Assembly (NCBI GenBank): GCA_013288485.1
Contig: JABDBW010000012.1
Location: forward strand, 1 to 45,971
Length of the DNA: 45,971 bases
Origin: Bacteroidota bacterium
GTDB lineage: Bacteria; Bacteroidota; Bacteroidia; Sphingobacteriales; Sphingobacteriaceae
Direction: 5' to 3'
Shown here piece by piece: positions 24,877 to 35,092 of this stretch (within the stretch, counting starts at the first letter, position 1; the number at the start of each line of letters is the position of its first letter). Below the pieces are notes generated by a model. That model made no database searches, was not told the origin of the DNA, and saw only the letters and a program-made list of their open reading frames with translations. Both the position numbers and the translations under genes were made by a program.

Positions 24877-25587
24877 TTATTGAGGTATTATGGGTGTGAT
24901 AACGCCGGTACCCGAATTCACAACTTGTACCACCCCATTCGTAGCCAGCAGATCGCTCGACGTTATATTGGTCGTAGCATTTATTACTATCGGATAATCA
25001 AGCTGCGACGTTACTGTATTCGCGTTGGAAACGTGTACGTTCATTATTGAATTGGGATTTGAAACAAATGTACCCGGGAACTTAAACCCGGCCGGATTTG
25101 TCGTATAGGTTCCCGCTGGTGCAAGTGTAGTAAACGGAACATCAGTTATTCCAGTGTTATAGTGTGAGTATATCCCCAACGCAATAAGGTACGATAAGTA
25201 GTTCTTCACATCAGCTTTTGAATAACTGGTCCAGTTTTTACCTGCCGTGGCGCCGTTAAGAACCACAGCCCATAAACCGGTTTTTGAAGTGGTGATCTCA
25301 CTATTCGATAAAAATATAAAAGTACGGCCGGTCTTAATATACTCATTGGTATCAATTCCCGAGTAGATTATACCATCATACATTCTGCGGAATATGGTAT
25401 CGGTGTTGCTTCCGTACGCGCGCGCTTTTAAATAAGCCCACGCGGTTTTATATAAATGCGCGTCAAGTGTATCAACATTAGTTGGCCTGTTAAAATCTTT
25501 TTGCAGCTTAAGGCAACTTGAAAACACGGTGCATAAACTCAAGCATGCTACTATGATCGCTATCGAGGCAAAATTTATCTTTTTCAT
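24877..25587 (-). CDS. Fasciclin-domain surface lipoprotein (probable glycan-binding partner of SusCD)
   Basis: A lipoprotein of 236 residues with a lipobox FSSC (Cys25). The remainder looks like a single FAS1/fasciclin domain: a helical first part (LYKTAWAYLKARA), an LGIYSHYNTG segment, and the typical end TNITSSDLLATNGVVQVVNSGTGVITP. Its ATG is two bases after the susD stop, so it belongs to the susCD operon and takes the place of SusE/SusF-type surface glycan-binding proteins. Fasciclin lipoproteins occur in some Bacteroidota PULs, but their ligands are mostly unknown. Binding of the target polymer is an inference from position. Confidence 0.75.
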   Translation of the reverse strand: MKKINFASIAIIVACLSLCTVFSSCLKLQKDFNRPTNVDTLDAHLYKTAWAYLKARAYGSNTDTIFRRMYDGIIYSGIDTNEYIKTGRTFIFLSNSEITTSKTGLWAVVLNGATAGKNWTSYSKADVKNYLSYLIALGIYSHYNTGITDVPFTTLAPAGTYTTNPAGFKFPGTFVSNPNSIMNVHVSNANTVTSQLDYPIVINATTNITSSDLLATNGVVQVVNSGTGVITPIIPQ

Positions 25588-25589
25588 AA

Positions 25590-27167
25590 TTAATATCCTG
25601 GGTTTTGTTTTAATAATGTATTAGCGTTTAGCGCACTTTGGCTCACGGGCCAAAAATACCTGTTTGGCGCATCAATAAACCCTGTGGTTACAGGGGTGGT
25701 TATCCCGGTTATTGGGTCGGTAGTACCATTACGAACATTTAATATCGGGTCCATAAGCGTATGCACATGGTTAGTGCGTATTAGTTCAAACCAGCGTTTG
25801 CCTTCGCCCAACAATTCATATTGGTCTTCCTGCAAAATGGCATCTATCATGGCGGCGCTTGTCGGCAACTGTGCTGCTGTATACGTAGCGCCGGTAGTAG
25901 AAGCCCTGGAGTGTATATAATTTAGGTACGTTAACGCTGTTGGCAAATCGTTAGTTTGCGCGGCAGCTTCGGCATACTCCAGGAAAACATCACTTAACCT
26001 GTACATGGGAAAATACACATTAAAGTTCAGGTTACTTGCAACCGGGGTTATACCTGCTGCAGTAGGTGTTAAATTATAATATTTGTACAGCATATTAATG
26101 TGATTTAAAGTGTTTAAAGTATCAATTGATAATTTAACCCGGATGTCTGTTTTATACAGCGCCTTCCATTTGGTTTGAAAATTTGCATCTAACTGAACGG
26201 GGTTATTGGATAATCCAACAAATACGGGTATACATGCACATCCATTTACTGTGTAGTCCCAATAAATACTCCAGATAGGTTCGTTTGAATTTGTTGGTGT
26301 CAGGAACACATTTTTCCACGTAGCTGCAGGTTCTAAGTTGGCATTTGTAGCCCCATAAGCCTTGCCTAACGCGCCTTTTGCCAGGAATAAGTTTTTATAC
26401 CATGTAATAGCATTTTGATAATCAGCAGCGCCGCCGCCACCCGTAGCTGTGGCCCTCCACATATATACATCAGCCAGTGTTGCGCAAATAGCGCCCTCGC
26501 TCATGTACCAAATAGTAGGTGTTTGGTTTTTTTGGATGAGCGAATATGCTTTTTTCAGGTCGGGTATAATTAACGAGTCAATTAGCGTTATTGCCTTGGT
26601 TTGCGGCTTGCTTCCCGATTGCGTAATATCCAGGTAAGGCGCTGTCCACATGGGCGCGTCGCCCCAAACCCTTACAATATAAAAATAACTTTCGGCACGC
26701 ATGGCATATGCCTGTGCGAGCGAGTTATTTAAAATGGTTGGGGTAACATTAGGATCGGTAGCCGGCACTTGTGGATAATATTGAATAGCCAGGTTAGTGC
26801 GGCTGATAACTTTATATAAACCCGCCCAATCTGCAGCCGCGTTAGAAAATTCTAAAGTATTATGAGCCATTTCTACAACACTATAGGTCGCGTAGGTAGA
26901 TCCTGTAAAAGCATCTCCGCGAACATCTCCCCAATAATTATACCTGCCTCCGTAACCTTCGTCGCTGGCGCTTCCCGCACCCATCATTTCTTCCTGGAAA
27001 GCCGAATAAATACCGGCTAAACTGGCTGTAATATCATTTTGGTTTTTGAAGTAATTATCTATAGTTACACCGCTTGATGGCGTAAGTGATATATCTTTTT
27101 TACAACTGCCAATGCCTATAGCTATTATAAACATTGCGACAATAATTAAAATCCTTTTCATTTTCAT
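25590..27167 (-). CDS. susD: SusD/RagB family glycan-binding lipoprotein
   Basis: A 525-residue outer-membrane lipoprotein with a lipobox ending GSC (Cys22). The SusD-like helical TPR scaffold is recognisable from SLAGIYSAFQEEMMG, from AYAMRAESYFYIVRVWGDAPMW near residue 155 (typical of the family's first TPR pair) and from the C-terminal YELLGEGKRWFELIRT and NRYFWPVSQSAL segments. It caps the SusC transporter and binds the oligosaccharide for uptake. It follows susC by 15 bp and precedes the fasciclin gene by 2 bp. Confidence 0.93.
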   Translation of the reverse strand: MKMKRILIIVAMFIIAIGIGSCKKDISLTPSSGVTIDNYFKNQNDITASLAGIYSAFQEEMMGAGSASDEGYGGRYNYWGDVRGDAFTGSTYATYSVVEMAHNTLEFSNAAADWAGLYKVISRTNLAIQYYPQVPATDPNVTPTILNNSLAQAYAMRAESYFYIVRVWGDAPMWTAPYLDITQSGSKPQTKAITLIDSLIIPDLKKAYSLIQKNQTPTIWYMSEGAICATLADVYMWRATATGGGGAADYQNAITWYKNLFLAKGALGKAYGATNANLEPAATWKNVFLTPTNSNEPIWSIYWDYTVNGCACIPVFVGLSNNPVQLDANFQTKWKALYKTDIRVKLSIDTLNTLNHINMLYKYYNLTPTAAGITPVASNLNFNVYFPMYRLSDVFLEYAEAAAQTNDLPTALTYLNYIHSRASTTGATYTAAQLPTSAAMIDAILQEDQYELLGEGKRWFELIRTNHVHTLMDPILNVRNGTTDPITGITTPVTTGFIDAPNRYFWPVSQSALNANTLLKQNPGY

Positions 27168-27182
27168 ATCTTATTTATATTA

Positions 27183-30100
27183 TTAGAATCCAACATTTAT
27201 ACCCAAACCTGCTTCCCTCCGACGCGGATACTTTCCGTTATCAAAGCCTGGTTGCAGCGGGTTGCTTGTAGTAAACTCCGGATCATACCAACTATAATTT
27301 GACCAGGTAAGCAGGTTATTACCATACGCGTAAACGTTAAATGACCTTGCTTTTATTCTCGAAAGAATACTTGCCGGCAGATTATATGATAATTTAACGC
27401 TTGAAAGCCTGATAAATGCCCCATCTTCAAGATATAAACTATTTTCACCATTTGCAATTGAGCCATAAGTATCTTTAACAGCCCCGCTCATATTTGGATA
27501 TATAGCAATATCGCCGGGTTTTATCCATGAATTATAAATAGCCGCTACAGTTGGAGGTGTATAATTTGATGACTCAACATTCAGCCCGTTGGCAATTGAG
27601 TTATAAACTTTATTACCAAATGCGGCGTTAAACAAGAAATTCAACGTCCAGTTTTTGTAGGTAATGAAGTCGTTTATTCCGAAAAGTATTTTTGGAATAG
27701 CATTCCCCAAAACCTGCCGGTCATTTTCGTCAATCACTCCATCATTGTTAATATCCTGCCAAATGGTACTGCCTCCGTTTAATATTTTACCATTCCTGGT
27801 TAGCTGGTGCATAGTACCGGTATAGGGGGTTCCGTTGGCTTCTGTATACCCTGTGGCGCTTGTGCCTGCGGCATTAACACCAACAGGTAAAAGCCTGTTG
27901 CCCTGTACGTCATATTCATTAGATACATCCCACTGATAAACACCCAGGTTTTTCAACAGGTAAAAATCACCAATATGTCCACCTTGTTTAATCAGGTATG
28001 AACCCTGTATAGCAGTTGCAGTAGGGTTAAGATAGGTTATTAAACCTGCGTCCTGTAAAGTAACGTTACCACTTATGTTCCACGAAAAATCCTTTTTTGC
28101 AATAGGGGTAGCACTTATGGTAAGTTCAAACCCATGATTTGTAATATTACCTAAATTTATAGCACCCGACTTTAAGCCTGTTTCTTCGGGTAAAATTTGT
28201 GAGGATAAAAGGCCATTGGTCAATTTTATATAATATTCTGGTGTTACCGTCACCCTTCCGCCAAACATGGTAAGGTCGATCCCGAAATTCTGAATAGTTG
28301 TTTTTTCCCAGTGTAGTGTAGGATTTCCTAAATTCGGGCTTACATAAACCCCATTATTTCCATTATATACACCACTGTTTGTTGTAACGGTTCCCACACC
28401 AAAATTAAGCAGGGTTGAGTAGCCAAAATCGGTCAGGTTATCATTCCCGAGTACGCCATAACTATACCTAAACTTAGCATCATCAAGCCAGCTTTTAGAC
28501 CATTTCATGAAATTTTCCTGCGAAAACCGCCATGCAAAACCTCCCGCGCCAAAATCTCCCCATTTATTTTGGTCCCCAAACCTTGATGAACCATCCCGGC
28601 GAAATGTCCCGTTAACAATATACTTGCCTTTATAGGAGTATTGGGCACGTGCAAAAATCGACTCGGTTGAACTATACGTTGCCGTACTGTTTATGCCTGT
28701 ATTAACCAATGAAGCAACGCTTGATACACGGATAGCTTCACTTAAATAATTTTGAAGTGCAAGGTTGTAGCCATTATCATTGTGGCGGTCGCGGCTAAAT
28801 CCTACTACAGCCGTAATCGAGTGATTTATATTAATTGTTTTGCTGTAGTTGAAAAACGCCTGCAGGTCATATAGCAGTTTGTTGTCAACATACGAAGTCC
28901 CGCTGTTTGGCCCCAGGCCGCCCGAAGTGATAGACAGGGGTACAAAAGTTTGACGGTTAAAATCATCAAGCCTTGCGCTACCTGAAGCAGTAAAGCGCAA
29001 ATCCTTATAGATCTGGTAGCTTCCGATCAAATCATCCTGGATAATATAACTTGTCGGCACGTTTTCACTTAGCAGCGCATAAGCTAAAGGATTTTTTTTC
29101 GATTCAACATAACCCGCCATTGACCCATCGGGCCTGTAAAGGGAAACCCACGGATTTCGTTGAAAAACCGTACTTGCCGTACTACCAATATCAACCGTAT
29201 TACCGGTAACATAATTTACAGATATGTGATTAGTGATTTTAAACTGATCTGTAGCCTGGTAATCTATATTAAACAAAGTTGTAAAGGTTTTTGCATAGCT
29301 GCCAAGAATAATAGACTGGTCATTTATATAATTCAAGCTACCATAATATAGCAGGCCCTTCTGCCCGCCGGCAACACTTATGTTAATATTGTCTTTATTT
29401 CCTGTACGGTATAGCAAATCCTGGTAGTCATTATCCTTATTGTCATATGTACTGACAGAATCGGGATTTACAGCTGCACCTGTACCGGCCCCGCCATTTT
29501 CAATACGGCGATAGTAGGTAATATCACGCGCCGAAGTAGTTTGCAGTTTATGCGCTAACCGCCCAAAAAGATGGTAATAATTTATATTCAAACGGGCTTT
29601 CCCTTCCTGGCCGCTCTTGGTTGTAATTAAAATAACACCATTAGCGCCACGAACACCATAAATTGCTGAAGATGCCGCATCCTTTAAAACTTCAATAGTT
29701 GCGATATCCTGCGGATTTAAAAAACTGGCGTCGTCATTTAATATACCATCAATAACATACAGCGGGCCGTTGCCGCTGTTTAATGACGACATACCGCGTA
29801 TTTGTATAGAACCCGGAGACAATGGGTCGCCGCCATCGGTAATTGACTGTACACCCGCTATCTGCCCTTCAAGCGCCTCTGCGAAGCTGGTTGGCTGGCG
29901 TTCTTTTAATTGTTTGGCGCTCATGCTACCTATTGATCCAACCAGGTCGCTTTTCTTTACGGTTTGGCCATAGCCGGTAACCACCACCTCATTAAGGGTC
30001 GATTCGGTCTCAGTTAAAACCACGTCAATTGTTTTTTGATTACCTACCGTAACCTCTGTAGAAGCATAGCCTATATAGCTAAATACTAATACCGTCTTGG

Positions 30101-30335
30101 TGCCGGGTACCTTAATGGAAAATTTTCCGTTTACGTCTGTAGATGTACCGACCTGGGTACCTTTCAGCAAAACGTTAACGCCAATAAGCGCCTCGCCTTT
30201 AGCATCTTTTACAGTACCTGTAATTGTTTGAGACGTTGCCGAACCCGGGTTGCCTTGTTGCGAATAAGCATTGTGCCCGTAAAAAATTAAAGAAAGCCAC
30301 AAACACATGAAGCTCTTTAAGTACAATTTACTCAT
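27183..30335 (-). CDS. susC: SusC/RagA TonB-dependent transporter
   Basis: A 1050-residue outer-membrane transporter. A signal peptide ends YSQ near residue 26. A carboxypeptidase-regulatory-like domain follows (about 36-112, GTVKDAKGEALIGVNVLLKG), then the plug with LNEVVVTGYG at its start (about 114-123) and ATIEVLKDAASSAIYGVRGANG (about 213-234), and a large beta-barrel ending in a strand after RREAGLGINVGF. It imports oligosaccharides across the outer membrane together with SusD. A matched regulatory element lies about 140-210 bp upstream of its ATG. It is the first gene of the susC-susD-fasciclin operon. Confidence 0.95.
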   Translation of the reverse strand: MSKLYLKSFMCLWLSLIFYGHNAYSQQGNPGSATSQTITGTVKDAKGEALIGVNVLLKGTQVGTSTDVNGKFSIKVPGTKTVLVFSYIGYASTEVTVGNQKTIDVVLTETESTLNEVVVTGYGQTVKKSDLVGSIGSMSAKQLKERQPTSFAEALEGQIAGVQSITDGGDPLSPGSIQIRGMSSLNSGNGPLYVIDGILNDDASFLNPQDIATIEVLKDAASSAIYGVRGANGVILITTKSGQEGKARLNINYYHLFGRLAHKLQTTSARDITYYRRIENGGAGTGAAVNPDSVSTYDNKDNDYQDLLYRTGNKDNINISVAGGQKGLLYYGSLNYINDQSIILGSYAKTFTTLFNIDYQATDQFKITNHISVNYVTGNTVDIGSTASTVFQRNPWVSLYRPDGSMAGYVESKKNPLAYALLSENVPTSYIIQDDLIGSYQIYKDLRFTASGSARLDDFNRQTFVPLSITSGGLGPNSGTSYVDNKLLYDLQAFFNYSKTININHSITAVVGFSRDRHNDNGYNLALQNYLSEAIRVSSVASLVNTGINSTATYSSTESIFARAQYSYKGKYIVNGTFRRDGSSRFGDQNKWGDFGAGGFAWRFSQENFMKWSKSWLDDAKFRYSYGVLGNDNLTDFGYSTLLNFGVGTVTTNSGVYNGNNGVYVSPNLGNPTLHWEKTTIQNFGIDLTMFGGRVTVTPEYYIKLTNGLLSSQILPEETGLKSGAINLGNITNHGFELTISATPIAKKDFSWNISGNVTLQDAGLITYLNPTATAIQGSYLIKQGGHIGDFYLLKNLGVYQWDVSNEYDVQGNRLLPVGVNAAGTSATGYTEANGTPYTGTMHQLTRNGKILNGGSTIWQDINNDGVIDENDRQVLGNAIPKILFGINDFITYKNWTLNFLFNAAFGNKVYNSIANGLNVESSNYTPPTVAAIYNSWIKPGDIAIYPNMSGAVKDTYGSIANGENSLYLEDGAFIRLSSVKLSYNLPASILSRIKARSFNVYAYGNNLLTWSNYSWYDPEFTTSNPLQPGFDNGKYPRRREAGLGINVGF

Positions 30336-30474
30336 AATTGTTTAATTTGTTTGGTTAATAAAGTGTATGCCGGGCATACTAATTGGTTAGCTGCATCTAA
30401 AAATCACATCCTGAATGAAGCCTGTAAATTACCCGGATCTCAATTTTCAGGAAATGTATTATTGCAGTTGATTA

Positions 30475-30544
30475 CAAAACTATGGACATACAGGAGCACA
30501 AATCCATGAATTTTGGGGAATAAATGCATGGGTAATGCACTTTT
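30475..30544 (-). promoter_or_regulatory. Probable HTCS operator-promoter of the susC operon
   Basis: On the minus strand the element reads TGCATTA (5' end at 30539), TGCATTT 11 bp later (30528), CATGGATTT (30508) placed 22 bp after CATGCATTT (30530), then TAGTTTTG (30482-30475), a match to the Bacteroidota -7 box TAnnTTTG. The copy at 34896-34965 has the same four blocks at the same spacings. Steps of 11 and 22 bp put the repeats on one face of the helix, as expected for an AraC-type dimer. The -7 box lies about 140 bp before the susC start codon, giving a long leader. Confidence 0.75.
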
Positions 30545-30577
30545 AACAGGTTTATATTAAAAAAACCGTTTTTTATT

Positions 30578-33500
30578 TTAAATGTTTTCTTTATTAAAAA
30601 CAATATGTTCTTTGGGCGTATAGCCAAATTGTTCTTTAAAACATTTTCTGAAATGATTTACATCTGAAAACCCAACGCTATACGCTACTTCGTTTACATT
30701 TAATTGTCCGTGTGATAATAATTGTGAAGCCCGTTTAAGTTTAATGCTGCGAATAAATTCAACAGCCGTTTGGTCGGTTAAGGCTTTTATTTTTTTTGTG
30801 AATGTGTTTCGATGCATTGCCACTGCATCGCTAAGCTGTTCAACATTCAAAGTTTCATCGCCCATATGAGCCTCAATAAAAGCCAGTACTTTACCTAAAA
30901 ATAACCCATCTGTTTCGCTTATAGCAATGTTTTGAGGTTCGAGCATGATCTCTTTCTGATATCTTGAGCGCAGCTTCTGCCGGCCCTCTATCAAATTCCA
31001 TACCCTTGCCTCGAGGATACTGAAATTAAATGGCTTGGTTACATAGTCGTCTGCCCCTGTTTCCAGGCCCTCCATTTTAAAGATCAATGGCGTGCGGGCG
31101 GTAAGTAGTATAATTGGGATGTGGCTCGTATCAATGTCTGATTTTAGATTTCGGCACAATTCTATCCCGTCCATCTTTGGCATCATCACATCGCTGATAA
31201 TAAGATCGGGGATATGCTCCTTGGCTAAGTTCCACCCTTCTAACCCATCGTTTGCAGTATATACCTCAAAATCATCTTCAAACCCGGCTTTTATAAAGTT
31301 GAGCACTTCTTCATTATCTTCAATTATGAGAATGGATATCCTTTCATTTATTCCATTTTTAAGTATTTCGGCCTTGCGTAACGAAAATTGCTGGTTTACC
31401 GGTTGTTCTGCTGATAAATATAAATACTCGGTTATATCTTCGCTATTCTTAAAATTATCAATAACCTCGGCATTTTTAAAATGTGTATTGCCCATCGGCA
31501 GCCTTACCTCAACACGGGTAAAACCACGTTCAGCACCCTGCTCCGGCCTGCTATCTAATTTTATGCTGCCATAGTGTAACTCAACTAACTCTTTCGAAAA
31601 TGCCAAACCCAAACCCGTACCCCGTACATTCAATTGGTCATGTTCATCATGGTAGAACTGTTTAAAAAGCTTGCTCATGTTTTGGGGTGGTATTCCGCAG
31701 CCATTGTCTTCAACGGTGATAACTAAATTATCACTATTTTCGTCGGTTTCATGTTTTACCATCAATACAATGGTGCCGTAGGCAGGTGTGAATTTTATGG
31801 CGTTTGAGAGTAAATTATAAATTACTTTTTCCAATTTATCGCGATCAAACCACGCCCGTAATTCATTAACCTCTTTTTTAAACACCAGGTTAATATTTTT
31901 CGACATAGACAATCCTGTAAAAGCCAGCGATATTTCTTTCAAAAAATGAACCGCGTCACCTTCAGCAACCTCCAGTTGCATGTTGCCCGAGTCGAACTTA
32001 CGTATATCCAGCAGCTGGTTTATTAGCTTTACCAATCTTTCGCTATTGCGCTGCATCAGCATGAGTTGATGCTGAACCTTATTATTACCCTCATTCATTT
32101 TAGCAAGCCGCTCTATGGGCCCCATAATGAGAGTTAATGGTGTTTTAATTTCGTGAGATATATTGATAAAAAAGCTCAGCTTTTTACGGGCCAGTTCCTG
32201 GTCTTTTAAATGGCTTACAGACTCAAACTCCAATTGTGTTTTTAAACGCTCTGTTTTTTTCGAATACTGATTAAACAGGTATAACAAAGCAAGTATAATT
32301 GCGGCGTAACCCAAATAAGCATACCAGGTTTTATACCAGGGGGGCAATACTATTATTTTTAAGGTGCGGGGCGTTTCATTCCATATACCATCATTATTAG
32401 CTGCTTTTAGTTTAAACAGGTATGTACCCGGATCGAGATTGGTATAGGTTACCATTTGCTGGTTAACTACATTGTGCCATTCATTATCAGAAAACCCTTC
32501 AAGTTTGAACGCGAATTGATTTTTTTCGGGGTTAATATAATTAAGCGCGGCAAACCTAATACTGAAAAAAGCCTGGTTATAGGAAAGGGTTATTTCCTTT
32601 GTTTCGTTAATAGGTTTAGCCAGCGGTGAATTTTTGACGCCGAATGGAACAGACTTATTTAAAATCAGGAAATCAGTAAATATTACCGATGGTTTCACCA
32701 AATTGGTTTTTATACTGTCGGGTTCAAAAATGCTAACCCCCATTATACCACCGAAAATTAATTGCTGTTTTTTGGTTTTAATGCCCGCCCCGTTCATAAA
32801 CTCATTGCTTTGCAGGCCATCCTGAACGGTGTAATTAGCAATTGTTAAATTGCCGACATTAAAAGGTATCCTAAACTGTTTAAATCCAATGCAGGATATC
32901 CCTTTATTGGTGCTTATCCACAACCGCCCCCTTTTATCTTCGGCTATTTGATGAATGGTATTACTGTGGATACCGTTCGATTCTGTTATGGCATAAAATT
33001 TCTTGCGGGCAATATCGAAATAATTTAATCCGCCACCGTCAGTGCCTATCCACAACCTATTTTTGGAATCTTTAAATAGGCTGAAAACAGAACTGTTGGT
33101 AAGGCTGTTAGCTTTACCCTCATCAAACTGGTAAGTTTCAAAAACCTGCTTACGGATATTTAGACAACTAAGCCCGGAAGATTTGGTACCGATCCATAAA
33201 TTGTTACCATCCAGCAGCAAGCAGTTAATATTTGCCGAGGCGATCGAGTTGCCCGGGTTGCCCAATGGCAAGTAATGTTTTACCACCTGGTTGTTCTGTA
33301 TATAATACAAGCCGTTAAAATTTGTTCCCACCCAAAGCCCGGTACCATCATTTAATAAAACATAGTTTTGTATAAGGCCTGTAACAGTTGGTTTATTTAT
33401 CAGGTTTACATCAATAAACTGGCGTTGTTTTTTGTCGAATATCTTCAAGCCGTTTCCTGTACCAACCCAAAGTTTTGTTTTATCCTCATGGGTTACTATT

Positions 33501-34723
33501 GCTTTAATACTGTTGCCCAGCAGCTCTTTATTCTGTTCATTATCCTGGTAATAAACGTGGTTGCCGGTAAATGTGCTGTCTATATGATTTAAACCTCCGT
33601 CATCAGTACCTATCCATAACGAGCCGTCATTGTCCTGCATCATAGCATTCACTATGCCCGATGATAAACCATTATTTTTACCCCGTTTAAGGCCTATGTT
33701 ATGGAAATTATCAGATTGGTTATAAACAACATTTATGCCTCCGTTATAAGTACCTATCCATATACTGCCTTCTTTATCTCTCAGTATACAGCGCACTGAG
33801 TTTTGACTTAATGAGGTTGGATTGTCCGGGTCATGCAAATAAGCCTTAATGTGGTTGTCGGCTAAATTAATGGCATTCAATCCGTTCTTGGTTCCTACCC
33901 AGATCTCCTTATTCTCTATTTCTATCAGCGCCCTAACGGTATTACTTAATAGCCCATTAGTTTTATTATAATTAATACAGGTTTGAGTTTTGATATTGTA
34001 AAAAAACAGCCCCTCAGTTTCAGTAGCGATCCAATAATTGCCAGTATGATCCTGTATAACACTCCTGATAATTACGTTTGATAATTTGGTTTGTGCCTTT
34101 AAGGCAGCCGGCGTCGATATAACCTTTCCGTTTTTCAGATCGTAAATTATCAGCGTTTGAGCTGTACCTATCCATAAATGCTCATACCGGTCAATGTACA
34201 AACACTGTATTTTATCATTACAGATATTGGTTTTCGAAAAGGTATTTGTTGAGGTGTTCTGTTGGTGCGGGTCATAATTAAATAACCCCGCATCGGTTCC
34301 GGCCCAAATTATTCCTTTTTTATCCTGTATCATATCAAGTACAGGGAATTTCTTTTTCGATCCGGCAAGTTTATACCTAATAAACTGGTCGGTATTGCTG
34401 TTGTAGCGGTTTACGCCGTTTAAAGTACCTATCCACAAGTTGGCATCCCTGTCTTCAAGCAATTTAAACACCTGGTTATTACTTAAGCTTTCAGGGTTCC
34501 GCGAATCGTTTTTATAGGTGTTAAATTCAATTCCGTTAAATTTGCTTAATCCCTCAAAGGTGCCTATCCATATCTGGCCCTTTTTGTCCTGCAAAATGCT
34601 CATGGCCGTGTTCTGGGCCAGGCCATTATCTACATTTATCCGTTTAAAAATAAGCGAGTTTTGGGCAAATAGCTGCCCGGCCTGCAAAAGCAGCACCAGG
34701 CTTAAAAAAGAAGAGCGCGACAT
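30578..34723 (-). CDS. Hybrid two-component system (HTCS) sensor-regulator of the PUL
   Basis: About 1381 residues in one chain: signal peptide ending LFAQ, about fourteen two-component-regulator propeller repeats (IWIGTxxGLNxxN type, residues about 25-690) folding as two periplasmic propellers, a Y_Y_Y domain (about 720-785), one membrane helix (about 795-815), histidine kinase with ISHEIKTP (His857), NLLSNAIKFTP and GTGLGL boxes, receiver with ISDVMMPKMDG (Asp1178), and a C-terminal AraC-type HTH (GFSDVNHFRKCFKEQFGYTP). The propellers sense an oligosaccharide and the AraC domain activates PUL promoters. I chose ATG at 34723, which starts directly before the signal peptide; the frame is open 25 codons further. 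The gene lies between its two probable target promoters. Confidence 0.95.
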   Translation of the reverse strand: MSRSSFLSLVLLLQAGQLFAQNSLIFKRINVDNGLAQNTAMSILQDKKGQIWIGTFEGLSKFNGIEFNTYKNDSRNPESLSNNQVFKLLEDRDANLWIGTLNGVNRYNSNTDQFIRYKLAGSKKKFPVLDMIQDKKGIIWAGTDAGLFNYDPHQQNTSTNTFSKTNICNDKIQCLYIDRYEHLWIGTAQTLIIYDLKNGKVISTPAALKAQTKLSNVIIRSVIQDHTGNYWIATETEGLFFYNIKTQTCINYNKTNGLLSNTVRALIEIENKEIWVGTKNGLNAINLADNHIKAYLHDPDNPTSLSQNSVRCILRDKEGSIWIGTYNGGINVVYNQSDNFHNIGLKRGKNNGLSSGIVNAMMQDNDGSLWIGTDDGGLNHIDSTFTGNHVYYQDNEQNKELLGNSIKAIVTHEDKTKLWVGTGNGLKIFDKKQRQFIDVNLINKPTVTGLIQNYVLLNDGTGLWVGTNFNGLYYIQNNQVVKHYLPLGNPGNSIASANINCLLLDGNNLWIGTKSSGLSCLNIRKQVFETYQFDEGKANSLTNSSVFSLFKDSKNRLWIGTDGGGLNYFDIARKKFYAITESNGIHSNTIHQIAEDKRGRLWISTNKGISCIGFKQFRIPFNVGNLTIANYTVQDGLQSNEFMNGAGIKTKKQQLIFGGIMGVSIFEPDSIKTNLVKPSVIFTDFLILNKSVPFGVKNSPLAKPINETKEITLSYNQAFFSIRFAALNYINPEKNQFAFKLEGFSDNEWHNVVNQQMVTYTNLDPGTYLFKLKAANNDGIWNETPRTLKIIVLPPWYKTWYAYLGYAAIILALLYLFNQYSKKTERLKTQLEFESVSHLKDQELARKKLSFFINISHEIKTPLTLIMGPIERLAKMNEGNNKVQHQLMLMQRNSERLVKLINQLLDIRKFDSGNMQLEVAEGDAVHFLKEISLAFTGLSMSKNINLVFKKEVNELRAWFDRDKLEKVIYNLLSNAIKFTPAYGTIVLMVKHETDENSDNLVITVEDNGCGIPPQNMSKLFKQFYHDEHDQLNVRGTGLGLAFSKELVELHYGSIKLDSRPEQGAERGFTRVEVRLPMGNTHFKNAEVIDNFKNSEDITEYLYLSAEQPVNQQFSLRKAEILKNGINERISILIIEDNEEVLNFIKAGFEDDFEVYTANDGLEGWNLAKEHIPDLIISDVMMPKMDGIELCRNLKSDIDTSHIPIILLTARTPLIFKMEGLETGADDYVTKPFNFSILEARVWNLIEGRQKLRSRYQKEIMLEPQNIAISETDGLFLGKVLAFIEAHMGDETLNVEQLSDAVAMHRNTFTKKIKALTDQTAVEFIRSIKLKRASQLLSHGQLNVNEVAYSVGFSDVNHFRKCFKEQFGYTPKEHIVFNKENI

Positions 34724-35092
34724 TTTTTTAAGCAATTGCCGTAAAGTGTTAGCGATTTTCAGAGGCGTTAATAATTGGTTATAATGTAAAATTAGCATAA
34801 TTTACGCCAAAAATCACAAACCACATTTATACAAAATATAGAACCTGGCAGGTAGTTAGATCGAATTACGTTATAATTCCTGTTTAAACCCAGTAAAAAG
34901 TGCATTATCCATGCATTTGTTGAGCAAACAACATGGTTTTATTCTGTCAGCCCCTGCTAATTTTGACCTCACAAAGGTACCGTGCATTCTCAAAAATGGC
35001 TCAAACCAGGCCTGACAACTTATTTTTTAAAGTAATGTTAAACTTGTGGGCATTATGTAGGTTTAACTGTCTGTGTAATTAATCAGTACTTC
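34724..35092. other. Divergent intergenic region between the HTCS gene and the right-hand PUL operon
   Basis: This 369-bp gap holds the second copy of the HTCS operator-promoter (34896-34965). The 130 bp between its TAATTTTG box and the ATG at 35093 would be an untranslated leader; no frame or strong hairpin was found in it. The part next to the HTCS gene contains AT-rich sequence that presumably carries that gene's own promoter. Confidence 0.65.
34896..34965 (+). promoter_or_regulatory. Probable HTCS operator-promoter of the lyase/GH2 operon
   Basis: TGCATTA (34901-34907), TGCATTT 11 bp on (34912-34918), CATGGTTTT (34932-34940) placed 22 bp after CATGCATTT (34910), and TAATTTTG (34958-34965) 26 bp after that. 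The first 23 bp match the element upstream of susC at 22 positions, in the same orientation relative to the downstream gene. The flanking DNA does not match, so this is a functional site, not a recent duplication. The -7 box lies about 128 bp before the start codon at 35093. Confidence 0.75.
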
